DNA of 64,000 bases from Liolophura sinensis (Eukaryota > Mollusca > Polyplacophora > Chitonida > Chitonidae), in contig NC_088295.1 of assembly GCF_032854445.1 (NCBI RefSeq), forward strand, positions 1,926,501 to 1,990,500, read 5' to 3'. The translations under genes were made by a program, and so were the position numbers. Positions 1-13,598 of this stretch are shown in pieces. The first letter of the stretch is position 1. The number at the start of each line of letters is the position of its first letter. Under the pieces are notes generated by a model, which saw nothing but the letters and a program-made list of their open reading frames with translations, searched no databases and was not told where the DNA came from.

Positions 1-85
1 CCATACCATACACATTTTGATGTACTGTACACATTTTACCATAGTGTACATACTTTACCGTACCATACACATTTTACCATACCGG
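1..85. repeat. short degenerate tandem repeat
   Basis: The left edge shows loose copies of a motif of about 20 bp built on TACCATACACATTTT. It is cut by the window edge, so its full extent is unknown. Confidence 0.5.
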
Positions 86-246
86 ACAGCATCAATGACT
101 ACATCATGGTTATACTTTGGACAAACTCTTATTCCATGTCCATGAACATGTTATTCACATACAGTACAATGTACATGAAAATGCTTCCTGTCTCGTGGGG
201 TATCATCTTCACCTCTGCCTATCATACTCAACCTTCACTGTGCAGG

Positions 247-1710
247 TTCTCTATGTATTACATAACTGTGATATCATCCATGTGTATCCAAGATGTGAAG
301 GAACTGTAAGGTAGGATCAGCCTACACCATGACAATATTCTCTATGTATTACATAACGGTGATATCATCCATGTGTATCCAAGATGTGAGGGAACTGTAA
401 GGTAGGATCAGCCTACACCATGACAATATTCTCTATGTATTACATAACGGTGATATCATCCATGTGTATCCAAGATGTGAGGGAACTGTAAGGTAGGATC
501 AGCCTACACCATGACAATATTCTCTATGTATTACATAACTGTGATATCATCCATGTGTATCCAAGATGTGAAGGAACTGTAAGGCAGGATCAGCCTACAC
601 CATGACAATATTCTCTATGTATTACATAACTGTGATATCATCCATGTGTATCCAAGATGTGAGGGAACTGTAAGGTAGGATCAGCCTACGCCATGACAAT
701 ATTCTCTATGTATTACATAACGGTGATATCATCCATGTGTATCCAAGATGTGAGGGAACTGTAAAGTAGGATCAGCCTACGCCATGACAATATTCTCTAT
801 GCATTACATAACTGTGATATCATCCATGTGTATCCAAGATGTGAGGGAACTGTAAGGTAGGATCAGCCTACACCACGACAATATTCTCTATGTATTACAT
901 AACTGTGATATCATCCATGTGTATCCAAGATGTGAGGGAACTGTAAGGTAGGATCAACCTACACCATGACAATATTCTCTATGTATTACATAACTGTGAT
1001 ATCATCCATGTGTATCCAAGATGTGAGGGAACTGTAAGGTAGGATCAACCTACACCATGACAATATTCTCTATGTATTACATAACTGTGATATCATCCAT
1101 GTGTATCCAAGATGTGAGGGAACTGTAAGGTAGGATCAGCCTACACCACGACAATATTCTCTATGTATTACATAACTGTGATATCATCCATGTGTATCCA
1201 AGATGTGAGGGAACTGTAAGGTAGGATCAGCCTACACCATGACAATATTCTCTATGTATTACATAACGGTGATATCATCCATGTGTATCCAAGATGTGAG
1301 GGAACTGTAAGGTAGGATCAGCCTACGCCATTACAATATTCTCTATGTATTACATAACGGTGATATCATCCATGTGTATCCAAGATGTGAGGGAACTGTA
1401 AGGTAGGATCAGCCTACGCCATAACAATATTCTTTATGTATTACATAACGGTGATATCATCCATGTGTATCCAAGATGTGAGGGAACTGTAAGGTAGGAT
1501 CAGCCTACACCATGACAATATTCTCTATGTATTACATAACATTGATATCATCCATGTGTATCCAAGATGTGAGGGAACTGTAAGGTAGGATCAGCCTACA
1601 CCATGACAATATTCTCTATGTATTACATAACTGTGATATCATCCATGTGTATCCAAGATGTGAGGGAACTGTAAGGTAGGATCAGTCTACACCACGACAA
1701 TATTCTCTAT
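247..1710. repeat. 91-bp minisatellite, 16 full copies
   Basis: The start TTCTCTATG recurs exactly every 91 bp from 247 to 1703, with only a few substitutions between copies. A decayed last copy runs on to about 1768 and ends at the splice donor of the minus-strand transmembrane exon. The array therefore lies in the intron just downstream of that exon. Confidence 0.95.
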
Positions 1711-1770
1711 AACGCTATCATCCATCTGAGTGAGTGCTTGCCTACACCATGACAATCTTGCTTATCTTAC

Positions 1771-1891
1771 CGTTTTCTCTTAAGATGGAAGTGAACACAC
1801 AAACCGAGGATGACACAGAGCAGGATTCCCGCGGATACGCCGGCCACGATACCTATGATGATGTCAGAGAGGTCAGAAGGGCCGTCTATCT
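1771..1891 (-). CDS. transmembrane exon of a type I EGF/cysteine-rich membrane protein
   Basis: Seen: read on the minus strand, this 121-bp exon starts after an acceptor ending TACTGTTGTAG and ends at a donor GTAAGAT. It encodes a short polar stretch (IDGPSDLSD), then about 22 hydrophobic residues (IIIGIVAGVSAGILLCVILG), then a basic stop-transfer segment HLKRKR. That is the layout of a single-pass type I membrane segment with the cytoplasmic side following. The exon starts in phase 1, which fits the exon at 4100-4203, and ends in phase 2, so more cytoplasmic exons must lie left of the window. Inference: the gene is a cell-surface receptor or adhesion protein; no family is recognised. A plus-strand open frame across the same bases lacks any such pattern and is discarded. 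Confidence 0.8.
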
Positions 1892-2268
1892 CTACAACAG
1901 TAAATACACACAGAATGTACATTACACAGATTCAGTCACGATACAGGTAAAAAGTTGTTCTGAAGTGGAGAACGTGTATAAGAAAGAAATCTTTTCAAAT
2001 TTATAAATCGTTTCTTCAAGGTTTGCTTGTTTTTTTTCTTACACCATGAAGTACACACCCTGAATGTATACAGTACTCAGTATTTCAGTATATACAAAGC
2101 ATAAACATGCAGTTCATACAACTCCAGTATTTTATTTGATTGCCAGAAACTAGAGTGCCTAAGGGTAAACTACCAACTTTCGATGAGTTGAACTGATGGA
2201 ACTTTGTTACCCGTGACACACAGATAGGCTGAAGGTACACCAGACGTGGTCTGTAACAACATAAAAAT

Positions 2269-3925
2269 GGGCTCAAGATAGAGGGGACGAGGCCTTTGAC
2301 ACATACAAATAGGCTCAAGATAGAGGGGACGAGGCCTTTGACACATACAAATAGGCTCAAGATAGAGGGGACGAAGCCTTTGACACATACAAATAGGCCC
2401 AAGATAAAGGGGATGAGGCCTTTGACACATACAAATAGGCTCAAGATAGAGGAGATGAGGCCTTTGACACATACAAATGGCTCAAGATAGAGGGGATGAG
2501 GCCTTTGACATATAAATAGGCTCAAGATAGAGGAGACGAGGCCTTTGACACATACAAATAGGCTCAAGATAGAGGGGATGAGGCCTTTAACACATACAAA
2601 TAGGCTCAAGATAGGGGAGATGAGGCCTTTGACACATACAAATAGGCCCAAGATAGAGGGGATGAGGCCTTTGACACATATAAATAGGCTCAAGATAGAG
2701 GGGATGAGGCCTTTGACACATACAAATAGGCTCAAGATAGAGGGGATGAGGCCTTTGACACATACAAATAGGCTCAAGATAGAGGAGATGAGGCCTTTGA
2801 CACATACAAATGGCTCAAGATGGAGGGGATGAGGCCTTTGACACATACAAATAGGCCCAAGATAGAGGGGACGAGGCCTTTGACACATACAAATAGGCTC
2901 AAGATAGAGGAGACGAGGCCTTTGACACATACAAATAGGCTCAAGATAGAGGGGACGAGGCCTTTGACACATACAAATAGGCTCAAGATAGAGGAGATGA
3001 GGCCTTTAACACATACAAATGGCTCAAGATAGAGGGGATGAGGCCTTTGACATATAAATAGGCTCAAGATAGAGGAGACGAGGCCTTTGACACATACAAA
3101 TAGGCTCAAGATAGAGGGGATGAGGCCTTTAACACATACAAATAGGCTCAAGATAGGGGAGATGAGGCCTTTGACACATACAAATAGGCCCAAGATAGAG
3201 GGGATGAGGCCTTTGACACATATAAATAGGCTCAAGATAGAGGGGATGAGGCCTCTGACACATACAAATAGGCCCAAGATAGAGGGGATGAGGCCTTTGA
3301 CACATACAAATAGGCTCAAGATAGAGGAGATGAGGCCTTTGACACATACAAATGGCTCAAGATGGAGGGGATGAGGCCTTTGACACATACAAATAGGCCC
3401 AAGATAGAGGGGATGAGGCCTTTGACACATACAAATAGGCTCAAGATAGAGGAGACGAGGCCTTTGACACATACAAATAGGCTCAAGATAGAGGGGACGA
3501 GGCCTTTGACACATACAAATAGGCTCAAGATAGAGGGGACGAAGCCTTTGACACATACAAATAGGCTCAAGATAGAGGGGATGAGGCCTTTGACACATAC
3601 AAATAGGCTCAAGATAGAGGAGATGAGGCCTTTGACACATACAAATGGCTCAAGATGGAGGGGATGAGGCCTTTGACACATACAAATAGGCTCAAGATAG
3701 AGGGGATGAGAGCTTTGACACATACAAATAGGCTCAAGATAGAGGAGATGAGGCCTTTGACACATACAAATAGGCTCAAGATAGAGGAGATGAGGCCTTT
3801 GACACATACAAATAGGCTCAAGATAGAGGGGATGAGGCCTCTGACACATACAAATTGGCTCAAGATAGAGGGGATGAGGCCTTTGACACATACAAATAGG
3901 CCCAAGATAGAGGGGATGAGGCCTT
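2269..3925. repeat. 42-bp minisatellite, about 39 copies
   Basis: Consensus begins GGCTCAAGATAGAGGGGATG and ends in CACATACAAATA. A few units are 40 bp because of a TA deletion. The unit is a multiple of three and lacks stops in several frames on both strands, which creates long artificial open frames. A 542-bp block (13 units) is duplicated inside the array. It lies in the intron between the exons at 4100-4203 and 1771-1891. Confidence 0.95.
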
Positions 3926-4099
3926 CAAGACATGAAACTGCACAAATGACCACGCAATTATCAATGACTGCTTAAACTGTCATCCATGCCATCAAACACA
4001 GAGAGCAGGGGAATACACAAATTCCCGGCCTTAGGACAGGATTGAACTCACAAACACAGACATGAAATGGTATTATAAGCATAGACATTGCATACTTAC

Positions 4100-4203
4100 G
4101 AGTACAGACATTGCCCTGTATATTCCCAGTGTCTATGATTTCTGCCTTCCCTGTACATGCACGGAGGCATTCTCGTGTCTGCTTGTCAATAAAATGGACA
4201 CAT
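4100..4203 (-). CDS. cysteine-rich ectodomain exon of the membrane protein
   Basis: Seen: a 104-bp minus-strand exon between an acceptor ending TTTCTGATTTCAG and a strong donor GTAAGTATG. It encodes CVHFIDKQTRECLRAC followed by TGKAEIIDTGNIQGNVCT, with four cysteines. It enters in phase 2 and leaves in phase 1. The two bases left by the exon at 5612-5663 complete an Arg codon at its start, and the single base at its end completes a Gln codon with the transmembrane exon. Known: cysteines at such spacing are typical of disulphide-rich extracellular modules. Inference: this is the membrane-proximal part of the ectodomain. Identity beyond that is not recognised. Confidence 0.8.
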
Positions 4204-4253
4204 CTGAAATCAGAAATATGGCAATCTAAATCAAAATGTATAAAGAGTTGCAA

Positions 4254-5611
4254 ATACCCTCTAGGGGATTAGCCCATTCTCATCTGTAATACAGATGTGA
4301 AATTTCTGACGTGCTTCACTTATAACAACATGAATATACACAAATAAAATACGGGAACAGTTTAGAATCGCACTTATGACCACTTATTCAAACAGATTAA
4401 AGTGACCATTTAAAACAGCAGGCTTTCAATTTGAAAGGTAATTTATTCCGTTGAAATGGTCCTTTTGTTTTCCCATTAGTTTTATGGACTGGGAAATACT
4501 GACTTATTGAGGGCATTCCAGCATGATAACAATGGTATAAGGACTGCTGTTGTGAAATATGTTAAAAAGGAACTTAGCTGTGATAAAATAAACAAAAGGT
4601 GTATCAGTTAACTGTACAGTTTATCATCAACATTTTTGAAAACACAACCCATTAAGGGATGAATGAAGTTTTTGAGATTACATATGTAGGCTGAGATTAT
4701 CTGAAATATCACATACATGTACCACATATCTGCCTGAAGTTAACAGGTCATCAAAGCATATTTACATGGTATTATTCTTACTCAAACAATTAAAGGTTGA
4801 TGAGATAGTCATCATTTATCAACAACAAATACAGTAAGATCTGGAACCAGTTTGTTAAAAAAAAAAACCCAAAAAACAGAGCAGATGCATGAAAAGCCCT
4901 TGGGCAGCTTTAGCAAAGAAAAGAAGAAAGTGAAAACATCGCTATAACTTGATATGTATTTCCTGTTTACAGGGATCAATTGGTCTGCTAACAAAGAGCA
5001 CCCCAGACTGGGCTAGTTGTGCCCCACTCTAGCACTGTCACCATATGAATGTGTATTTACACTGTACTCAAGATTTTTTGTTTCATTTGTTCTCTCTCAT
5101 TCATGGATCAATTAACAGAGGTAGGTTAATCTCCTGTTAAACTAAGACCACGGAAATCCTGTGTGTTCACAAAGAAAATTTAAGATTGTTTGATGAATTG
5201 TTTACCAAATTAAAAAGCCAGGTAATTTATTTATAAAATAGAGAACTTTCACATCTCACATAGTGTTATTAAAAAAAACAAAAAAAAAAGTAACAATCTT
5301 AACAGCAGCAATGATTAAATACAATAAATATAAATGTACCAAACTTTCTTTTTCCGTCTCTACGAACTGTGACGGCATTAAAACTGAATGATATGACTGA
5401 ATTTAGGTTGTGTGGGTTATTTATAATTTGTAGGACATGTACATGTGGCAGTTGAGGTATGCCCGTCTTACAGTGATAATAAAGGTCCATATGTAATTAC
5501 ACTGATCACAGTGACAAATCATTTGTTAGAATAATGGGGTTGTTATGTTCAGGCGCTTGCTCCCTATTAAGACTGAGAGGTTGGCTGGGAGGTCACAGTA
5601 GATATACAAAC
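4254..5611. other. intron sequence, nothing recognised
   Basis: AT-rich single-copy-looking DNA between two minus-strand exons. Several A runs occur (4857-4867, 5270-5288). I see no array, no convincing exon and no recognisable mobile element. Confidence 0.5.
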
Positions 5612-5663
5612 CTCTGACAGGTGCCTTCCACACAACGCACACAGTCCGCGTTTGAGCAGCTCG
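5612..5663 (-). CDS. small cysteine-rich ectodomain exon of the membrane protein
   Basis: Seen: a 52-bp minus-strand exon after an acceptor ending TGTTTCTTGCAG and before a donor GTTTGTATAT. The donor is a little unusual (GTTTGT) but acceptable. It encodes SCSNADCVRCVEGTCQ, four cysteines in 16 residues. It begins in phase 1 and ends in phase 2. Phase agrees with the EGF-like exon at 18484-18624 upstream and the exon at 4100-4203 downstream, giving an uninterrupted frame across all four exons. Inference: part of a compact disulphide-rich module. The 12.8-kb intron upstream holds five minisatellites plus the SINE-like array at 17.7 kb. Confidence 0.75.
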
Positions 5664-6159
5664 CTGCAAGAAACAAACAGCACAGACAAATGAAATTCAC
5701 GCCCCACAGTTAAATAGGCTAATGACTGAGTTAATACACAAACAGAAATAAAACATGCATTTCAACCTTGGATATACATTTATCTTGAGCATATTTCAGC
5801 CTGTTATACCACCATAGACAAACAGGTGGGGGATAGGGCTGGGTCAGTCTAACCTACCTACCTGTAACTGTATATATGACCTGAGCAAATTACCTGCCTC
5901 CTGCCTAATGACTTCCTTAAACAGGTGGACAGAGTATATGCTGCATAAAACAGCAGGGTGGAGATTTTGTTTTCCTCACTACATGTATGCTTCATCAGTG
6001 ACTTGACACCCCAGCCCCACTCTTCCTCTTCCCCTCAGTCCACATATGTAAGTATTACTAACGCCAATACACTTGAATAGGCACCTCATATAAATTAATC
6101 ACTCAGGACAAAACAATTACTTCAATCTAGACAAGTATCACGTATATACAGACGTCAAA

Positions 6160-6805
6160 AAGAAGTCCATACAATAACAGGTACATATGTATTATGATGA
6201 ATAATTACAGGCCAGTATGTGAGCCCAGTATTGATACTGATGGTCTCCTCAATTCCAGGTGTTGAACCATACCTGTGTTTGTAAGCAGTCCATACAATCA
6301 CAGGTACATATGTATTATGATGAATAATTACAGGCCAGTATGTGAGCCCAGTATTGATACTGATGGTCTCCTCAATTCCAGGTGTTGAACCATACCTGTG
6401 TTTGTAAGCAGTCCATACAATCACAGGTACATATGTATTATGATGAATAATTACAGGCCAGTATGTGAGCCCAGTATTGATACTGATGGTCTCCTCAATT
6501 CCAGCTGTTGAACCATACCTGTGTTTGTAAGCAGTCCATACAATCACAGGTACATATGTATTATGATGAATAATTACAGGCCAGTATGTGAGCCCAGTAT
6601 TGATACTGATGGTCTCCTCAATTCCAGGTGTTGAACCATACCTGTGCCTGTAAGCAGTCCATACAATCACAGGTACATATGTATTACGATGAATAATTAC
6701 AGGCCAGTATGTGAGCCCAGTATTGATACTGATGATCTCCTCAATTCCAGCTGTTGAACCATACCACACAGGCTGTACCTGTGCCTGTAAGCAGTCCATA
6801 TATGG
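6160..6805. repeat. 123-bp tandem repeat, about 5 copies
   Basis: GTCCATACAATMACAGGTAC recurs at 6165, 6288 and 6411 and onward with a 123-bp period. Because 123 is a multiple of three, one minus-strand frame stays open for about 220 codons. Differences between copies change residues freely, so there is no sign of protein selection. Confidence 0.9.
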
Positions 6806-7159
6806 GCAACCGGTTCTCACCCTAGTTGGTCAAGCTCCTGCCACATTAATAGCTAAGGTGGCAAGAATTAAATACGTTTCACATCTTTCTTTCTTTCTCA
6901 AAGAAGTAAATTAATTTTGGGTGAAGATGTAAAGACACTAGCAGTGTGCATAGCAAATAAAGACTCAAACTATGGCCAAAGTTTTCATATGCAAACAATA
7001 TGCAAAAGTCTTAACCCAACACAGCAGTGATAAAAGATGCCTCTGATAAGACTTTATTCAAAGGCTGAAGTACCTTGCATATTTATGTGGAAACTTATAA
7101 ATTATACATATGTACCTTGACAAGAAGATATGGATAACAAAACATTATTAAAAAAAAAA
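6806..7159. other. intron sequence, nothing recognised
   Basis: AT-rich spacer between two arrays with a short A run near 7150. No exon, element or repeat is recognised. The 496-bp stretch 5664-6159 upstream is likewise featureless. Confidence 0.4.
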
Positions 7160-7164
7160 ACACA

Positions 7165-8605
7165 ACCAACATGACAATAACTAGGACCTAAGACAGGCCA
7201 CACCCCCAAAATGGTGACTAGGACCTAAGACAAGCTACACCACCAACATGATGATTAGGACCTAAGACAAACCACACAACCAACATGACAATCACTAGGA
7301 CCTAAGACAGGCCACACCACCAAAATGGTGACTAGGACCTAAGACAAGCTACACCACCATAATGGTGACTAGGACCTAAGACAAGCTACACCACCAACAC
7401 AGTGACTAGGACCTAAGACAACCCACACCCCCAACATGGTGACTAGGACCTAAGACAAACCACACAACCAACATGACAATAACTAGGACCTAAGACAACC
7501 CACACCCCCACATGGTAACTAGGACCTAAGACAAACCACACAACCAACATGACAATAACTAGGACCTAAGACAAACCACACAACCAACATGATGACTAGG
7601 ACCTAAGACAAACCACACAACCAACACAGTGACTAGGACCTAAGACAACCCACAACCCCAAAATGGTGACTAGGACCTTAAACAAGCCACACCCCCAACA
7701 TGGTGACTGGGACCTAAGACAAACCACACAACCAACACAGTGACTAGGACCTAAGACAAACCACACCCCCAACACGGTGGATAGGACCTAAGACAAACCA
7801 CACCACTAACACAGCAACTAGGACCTAAGATGAACCACACCGTCAACAGAGTAATTAGAACCTAAGACAAAGCACACAATCAACCCGGATAACTAGGACC
7901 TAAGACAAACCACACAGCCAACACAGTAACTAGGGCCTAGACAAACCACACAACCAACACAGCAACTAGGACCTAAGACAAACCACACAACCAACACAGC
8001 AACTAGGACCTAAGACAAAGCGCACAACCAACAAAGTAACTAGGACCTAAGACAAACCACACAACTAACACAGCAACTAGGACCTAAGACAAACCACACA
8101 ACCAACACAGCACCTAGGACCTAAGACAACCACACAAACAACATAGTAACTAGGGCCTAAGACAAACCACACAACCAACACAGCAACTAGGACCTAAGAC
8201 AAACCACACAACCAACACAGCAACTAGGACCTAAGACAAACCACACAACTAACACAGCAAACTAGGACCTACGACAAACCACACACCCAACACAGTAACT
8301 AGGACCTAAGACAAACCACACAGCCAACACAGCAACTAGGACCTAAGACAAAGTGCACAACCAACACAGCAACTAGGACCTAAGACAAACCACACAACTA
8401 ACACAGCAAACTAGGACCTACGACAAACCACACAACCAATACAGCAACTAGGACCTACGACAAATCACACAACCAATACAGCAACTAGGACCTAAGACAA
8501 ACCACACAACCAACACAGCAACTAGAACCTTAGACAAATCACACAAACAACACAGTAACTAGGACCTAAGACAAATGACACAACCAACATGGTAACTACG
8601 ATCTA
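7165..8605. repeat. about 37-bp minisatellite, about 39 copies
   Basis: Core ACTAGGACCTAAGACAAACC followed by ACACAACCAACACAGCA. The left third (to about 7760) carries ATGGTG-type variants and the right part CACAGCA-type variants. Unit length varies by 1-3 bp and divergence is moderate, so this array is older than the 40-bp one. Confidence 0.92.
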
Positions 8606-9574
8606 AGACCTCAGAAGTTTTCAAACTGGTGCAGAAAGAACTGTGCTAAATGCTATGAACTGTTCGTAAAATCATGTTTTTTATTAACCCCAAAATGTGT
8701 CACTGCTTGTCTGAACTATAAATAATGCTGACAGATATTTTTTTTATTTAAATTGACCAAAAGCTCTTATAGCTGTACATGAAGTGTGGACTATGGCCCA
8801 CTACACAGATAGCTCTGAAGTAAGGAGAAATAATTCATAGGAGTGATGACTGTAGAAATGTAGGCCCTAAAGCTATGGGCCATTCATACATGAGATATAC
8901 GGGTACTCCAGTCTATATTCAGCACTAAACTCTACAATTTATGATCATTCGTAAGGTCAACACTTTCACCGAAGCACTCTAGCCAGTGTTGTAATAGCTG
9001 ATATGCTTTAGACTGTTTCCTCTTTTAAAATCAGCCACTGTCTAATTCAAATATGCAGTACTTGTGAACAGACCCAGCTGAGTTATAACAATTACTTCTT
9101 TGATCAGTTTATAAGTACATGTCGACCTATGACCTGTGCCGACCCATGTGCAAAACTACTGATCTTACTGGAATTCAAAAATTGATCCCATCACTAACTT
9201 ACGCCAAAAAGCGAAAAGGCCGTAGCATGTTCATTTTGAAGACAACAAACATTCAACATTAAATCTCTAACTTTAACCGCTGACATTCATGCTGAGCTGA
9301 CATAATTTGAATTGATTACCATAGCAATTAATAGCGCTTTAGCAGACTTCTTTCATTTATTCATAGCAATATACATCAACTCACTCCAATTCAGCAAAGA
9401 TGTTTGAATTGGTTCAACACATTTATCTAGCCCTTTTAGAAAAATCAACATTTTGGAGTCAAAGTACAACCCACTCCCTATGCTGGCTGAGGTATCCCAG
9501 GATTTAAACAAATTAACAAATGCACAACAAGGGGCTAAGATTGACAGCTTGTATCACCTTTCCAACACTCATAT
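8606..9574. other. intron sequence, nothing recognised
   Basis: Single-copy-looking AT-rich DNA. No exon with convincing splice sites and no mobile element were found. Confidence 0.4.
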
Positions 9575-9985
9575 CAATCACACAGGTAACAGTCATTCAC
9601 CTGCTGTGGCTACCTGTACACCTGACATGATGCCTGTACACTGTTATCATGTTCATCCATCACACAGGTAACAGTCACTCACCTGTTCTGTCTACCTGTA
9701 CACCTGACATGATGCCTGTACACTGTAGTCATGTTCCTCAATCACACAGGTAACAGTCACTCACCTGTTCTGTCTACCTGTACACATGACATGATGCCTG
9801 TACACTGTAGTCATGCTCCTCAATCACACAGGTAACAGTCACTCACCTGCTGTGGTTACCTGTACACCTGACATGGTGCCTGTACACTGTAGTCATGTTC
9901 CTCAATCACACAGGTAACAGTCACTCACCTGTTCTGTCTACCTGTACACCTGACATGATGCCTGTACACTGTTATTCTCTTCCTT
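9575..9985. repeat. 82-bp tandem repeat, 5 copies
   Basis: CACAGGTAACAGTCACTCAC recurs at about 9581, 9663, 9745, 9827 and 9909. Each unit also holds CCTGTACACCTGACATGATG. On the minus strand each copy carries splice-donor-like GTGAGTGACTG. Confidence 0.92.
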
Positions 9986-10374
9986 TATTCTCCATCCATC
10001 TCAGACAGCCACTTGACATTCACCTGTGCCTCAAGCCCATTAAGCTGCCCCAACACACACTTGTGTGCACATCAGAGTTAATCAGCCAGCATCTTTTGAT
10101 GGCTGGAGTGCCCAAAATCATCCAAGTGCATCCAATAAAGTTGTGAGAGAAAGGAGCAGGGCTATCACGAGCGGCACAGAGAACTCAGGCTTGGTTATGA
10201 CCTGGTCTTCAGCCCTGAGAATTCCTTAATGTGAAGGCACCTGCCTCTAAGCTGAGCCGTAACATCCCTCCAGGCTCATGGGAAGTACAACAAACCAAAT
10301 ATCACCTGATCAATACATTCCTCTGCCTTCACCTGAACAAGTTTAAGCCAGACAGCTTCAGCTTTGTTCACATC

Positions 10375-13300
10375 TAATAGACAATAGCCTGAGGTGGCCA
10401 CTTTATTTCACCATGAACACATATCTAACACACAATAACCTGAGGTAGCCAGTTCATTTCACCATGAACACACATCTTACACCCAACAGCGTGGGGTAGA
10501 CAGTTTATTTCACCATGTACACACATTTAACAGCCAACAGCATGGGGTAGACAGTTTATTTCACCATGTACACACATTTAACACATAATAACCTTGGGTA
10601 GCCAGTTCATTTCAACATGAACACACATCTAACACACAATAACCTAGGGTAGCCAGTTTATTTCACCATGTACACACATTTAACACACAATAACCTAGGG
10701 TAGCCAGTTTACTTCACCATGTACACACATTTAACACACAATAACCTAGGGTAGCCAGTTTATTTCACCTTGTACACACATTTAACACACAATAACCTAG
10801 GGTAGCCAGTTTATTTCACCAACAACATGGGGTAGCCAGTTTATTTCACCATGTACACACATCTAACACACAACAGCCTGAGGTAGCCAGTTCATTTCAA
10901 CATGAACACACATCTAACACCCAACAGCGTGGGGTAGCCAGTTTATTTCACCATGTACACACATTTAACACAATAACCTGGGGTAGCCAGTTTATTTCAC
11001 CATGTACACACATCTAACACAATCACATGGGGTAGCCAGTTCATTTCAACATGAACACACATCTAACACCCAACAGCGTGGGGTAGCCAGTTTATTTCAC
11101 CTTGTACACACATCTAACACACAATAACCTGGGGTAGCCAGTTCATTTCAACATGAACACACATCTAACACCCAACAGCGTGGGGTAGCCAGTTTATTTC
11201 ACCTTGTACACACATTTAACACACAATAACCTGGGGTAGCCAGTTCATTTCAACATGAACACACATCTAACACCCAACAGCGTGGGGTAGCCAGTTTATT
11301 TCACCATGTACACACATTTAACACACAATAACCTGGGGTAGCCAGTTCATTTCAACATGAACACACATCTAACACACAACAGCATGGGGTAGCCAGTTCA
11401 TTTCACCTTGTACACACAATTAACACACCATAACCTAGGGCAGCCAGTTCATTTCAACATGAACACACATCTAACACACAATAACCTGGGGTAGCCAGTT
11501 TATTTCACCTTGTACACACAATTAACACACAATAACCTGGGGTAGCCAGTTTATTTCACCTTGTACACACATTTAACACACAATAACCTGGGGTAGCCAG
11601 TTCATTTCAACATGAACACACATCTAACACCCAACAGCGTGGGGTAGCCAGTTTATTTCACCATGTACACACATTTAACACACAATAACCTGGGGTAGCC
11701 AGTTCATTTCAACATGAACACACATCTAACACCCAACAGCGTGGGGTAGCCAGTTTATTTCACCATGTACACACATTTAACACACAATAACCTAGGGTAG
11801 CCAGTTTATTTCACCAACAACGTGGGGTAGCCAGTTTATTTCACCATGTACACACATCTAACACACAACAGCCTGGGGTAGCCAGTTCATTTCACCATGA
11901 ACACACATCTAACACCCAACAGCGTGGGGTAGCCAGTTCATTTCACCATGAACACACATCTAACACACAATAACCTGGGGTAGCCAGTTTATTTCACCTT
12001 GTACACACATTTAACACACAACAACCTGGGGTAGCCAGTTCATTTCAACATGAACACACATCTAACACCCAACAGCGTGGGGTAGCCAGTTCATTTCACC
12101 ATGAACACACATCTAACACACAATAACCTGGGGTAGCCAGTTTATTTCACCTTGTACACACAATTAACACACAATAACCTGGGGTAGCCAGTTTATTTCA
12201 CCTTGTACACACATTTAACACACAATAACCTGGGGTAGCCAGTTCATTTCAACATGAACACACATCTAACACCCAACAGCGTGGGGTAGCCAGTTTATTT
12301 CACCTTGTACACACATTTAACACAATAACCTGGGGTAGCCAGTTCATTTCAACATGAACACACATTTAACACACAATAACCTGGGGTAGCCAGTTCATTT
12401 CAACATGAACACACATCTAACACCCAACAGCGTGGGGTAGCCAGTTTATTTCACCTTGTACACACATTTAACACACAATAACCTGGGGTAGCCAGTTCAT
12501 TTCAACATGAGCACACATCTAACACCCAACAGCATGGGGTAGCCAGTTTATTTCACCTTGTACACATATCTAACAGCCAACAGCCAACAGCATGGGGTAG
12601 ACAGTTTATTTCACCATGAACACACATCTAACACCCAACAGCCTGGGGTAGACAGTTTATTTCACGTTGAACACACATTTAACACACAATAACCTAGGGT
12701 AGCCAGTTTATTTCACCATGTACACACATCTAACACACAATAACCTGGGGTAGCCAGTTTATTTCACCATGTACACACATTTAACACACAATAACCTAGG
12801 GTAGCCAGTTTATTTCACCATGTACACACATTTAACACACAATAACCTGGGGTAGCCAGTTCATTTCAACATGAACACACATCTAACACCCAACAACGTG
12901 GGGTAGCCAGTTTATTTCACCATGTACACACATCTAACACACAATAACCTGGGGTAGCCAGTTCATTTCAACATGAACACACATCTAACACCCAACAGCG
13001 TGGGGTAGCCAGTTTATTTCACCTTGTACACACATTTAACACACAATAACCTGGGGTAGCCAGTTCATTTCAACATGAACACACATCTAACACCCAACAA
13101 CGTGGGGTAGCCAGTTTATTTCACCTTGTACACACATTTAACACACAATAACCTGGGGTAGCCAGTTCATTTCAACATGAGCACACATCTAACACCCAAC
13201 AGCATGGGGTAGCCAGTTTATTTCACCTTGTACACACATTTAACACACAATAACCTGGGGTAGCCAGTTCATTTCAACATGAACACACATCTAACACCCA

Positions 13301-13598
13301 ACAGCGTGGGGTAGCCAGTTTATTTCACCTTGTACACACATCTAACACACAATAACCTGGGGTAGCCAGTTCATTTCACCATGTACACACATCTAACACA
13401 CAATAACCTGGGGTAGCCAGTTTATTTCACCATGTACACACATCTAACACACTATAACCTAGGGTAGCCAGTTCATTTCAACATGAACACACATCTAACA
13501 CCCAACAGCCTGGGGTAGACAGTTTATTTCACCTTGTACACACATTTAACACACAATAACCTAGGGTAGCCAGTATATTTCAACATGAACACACATTT
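10375..13598. repeat. 51-bp minisatellite, about 63 copies, with 102-bp dimer order
   Basis: GGTAGCCAG recurs every 51 bp (for example 10648, 10699, 10750). Two unit types alternate through much of the array. One has CCCAACAGCGTGGGGTAGCC with TTTATTTCACC and TGTACACAC. The other has CACAATAACCTGGGGTAGCC with TTCATTTCAACATGAACAC. It is the longest array of the window. Edges are more diverged than the centre. Confidence 0.95.

Noticed and set aside
1734-2006. Plus-strand 90-codon open frame with a good-looking acceptor and donor (1785-1946)
   Set aside because: The opposite strand encodes a clear transmembrane helix plus basic anchor with phase-matching splice sites, so the plus-strand frame is its shadow.
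2085-3975. Open frames of 70-295 codons on both strands
   Set aside because: They arise from the 42-bp repeat, whose length is a multiple of three. They follow repeat edges, not gene signals.
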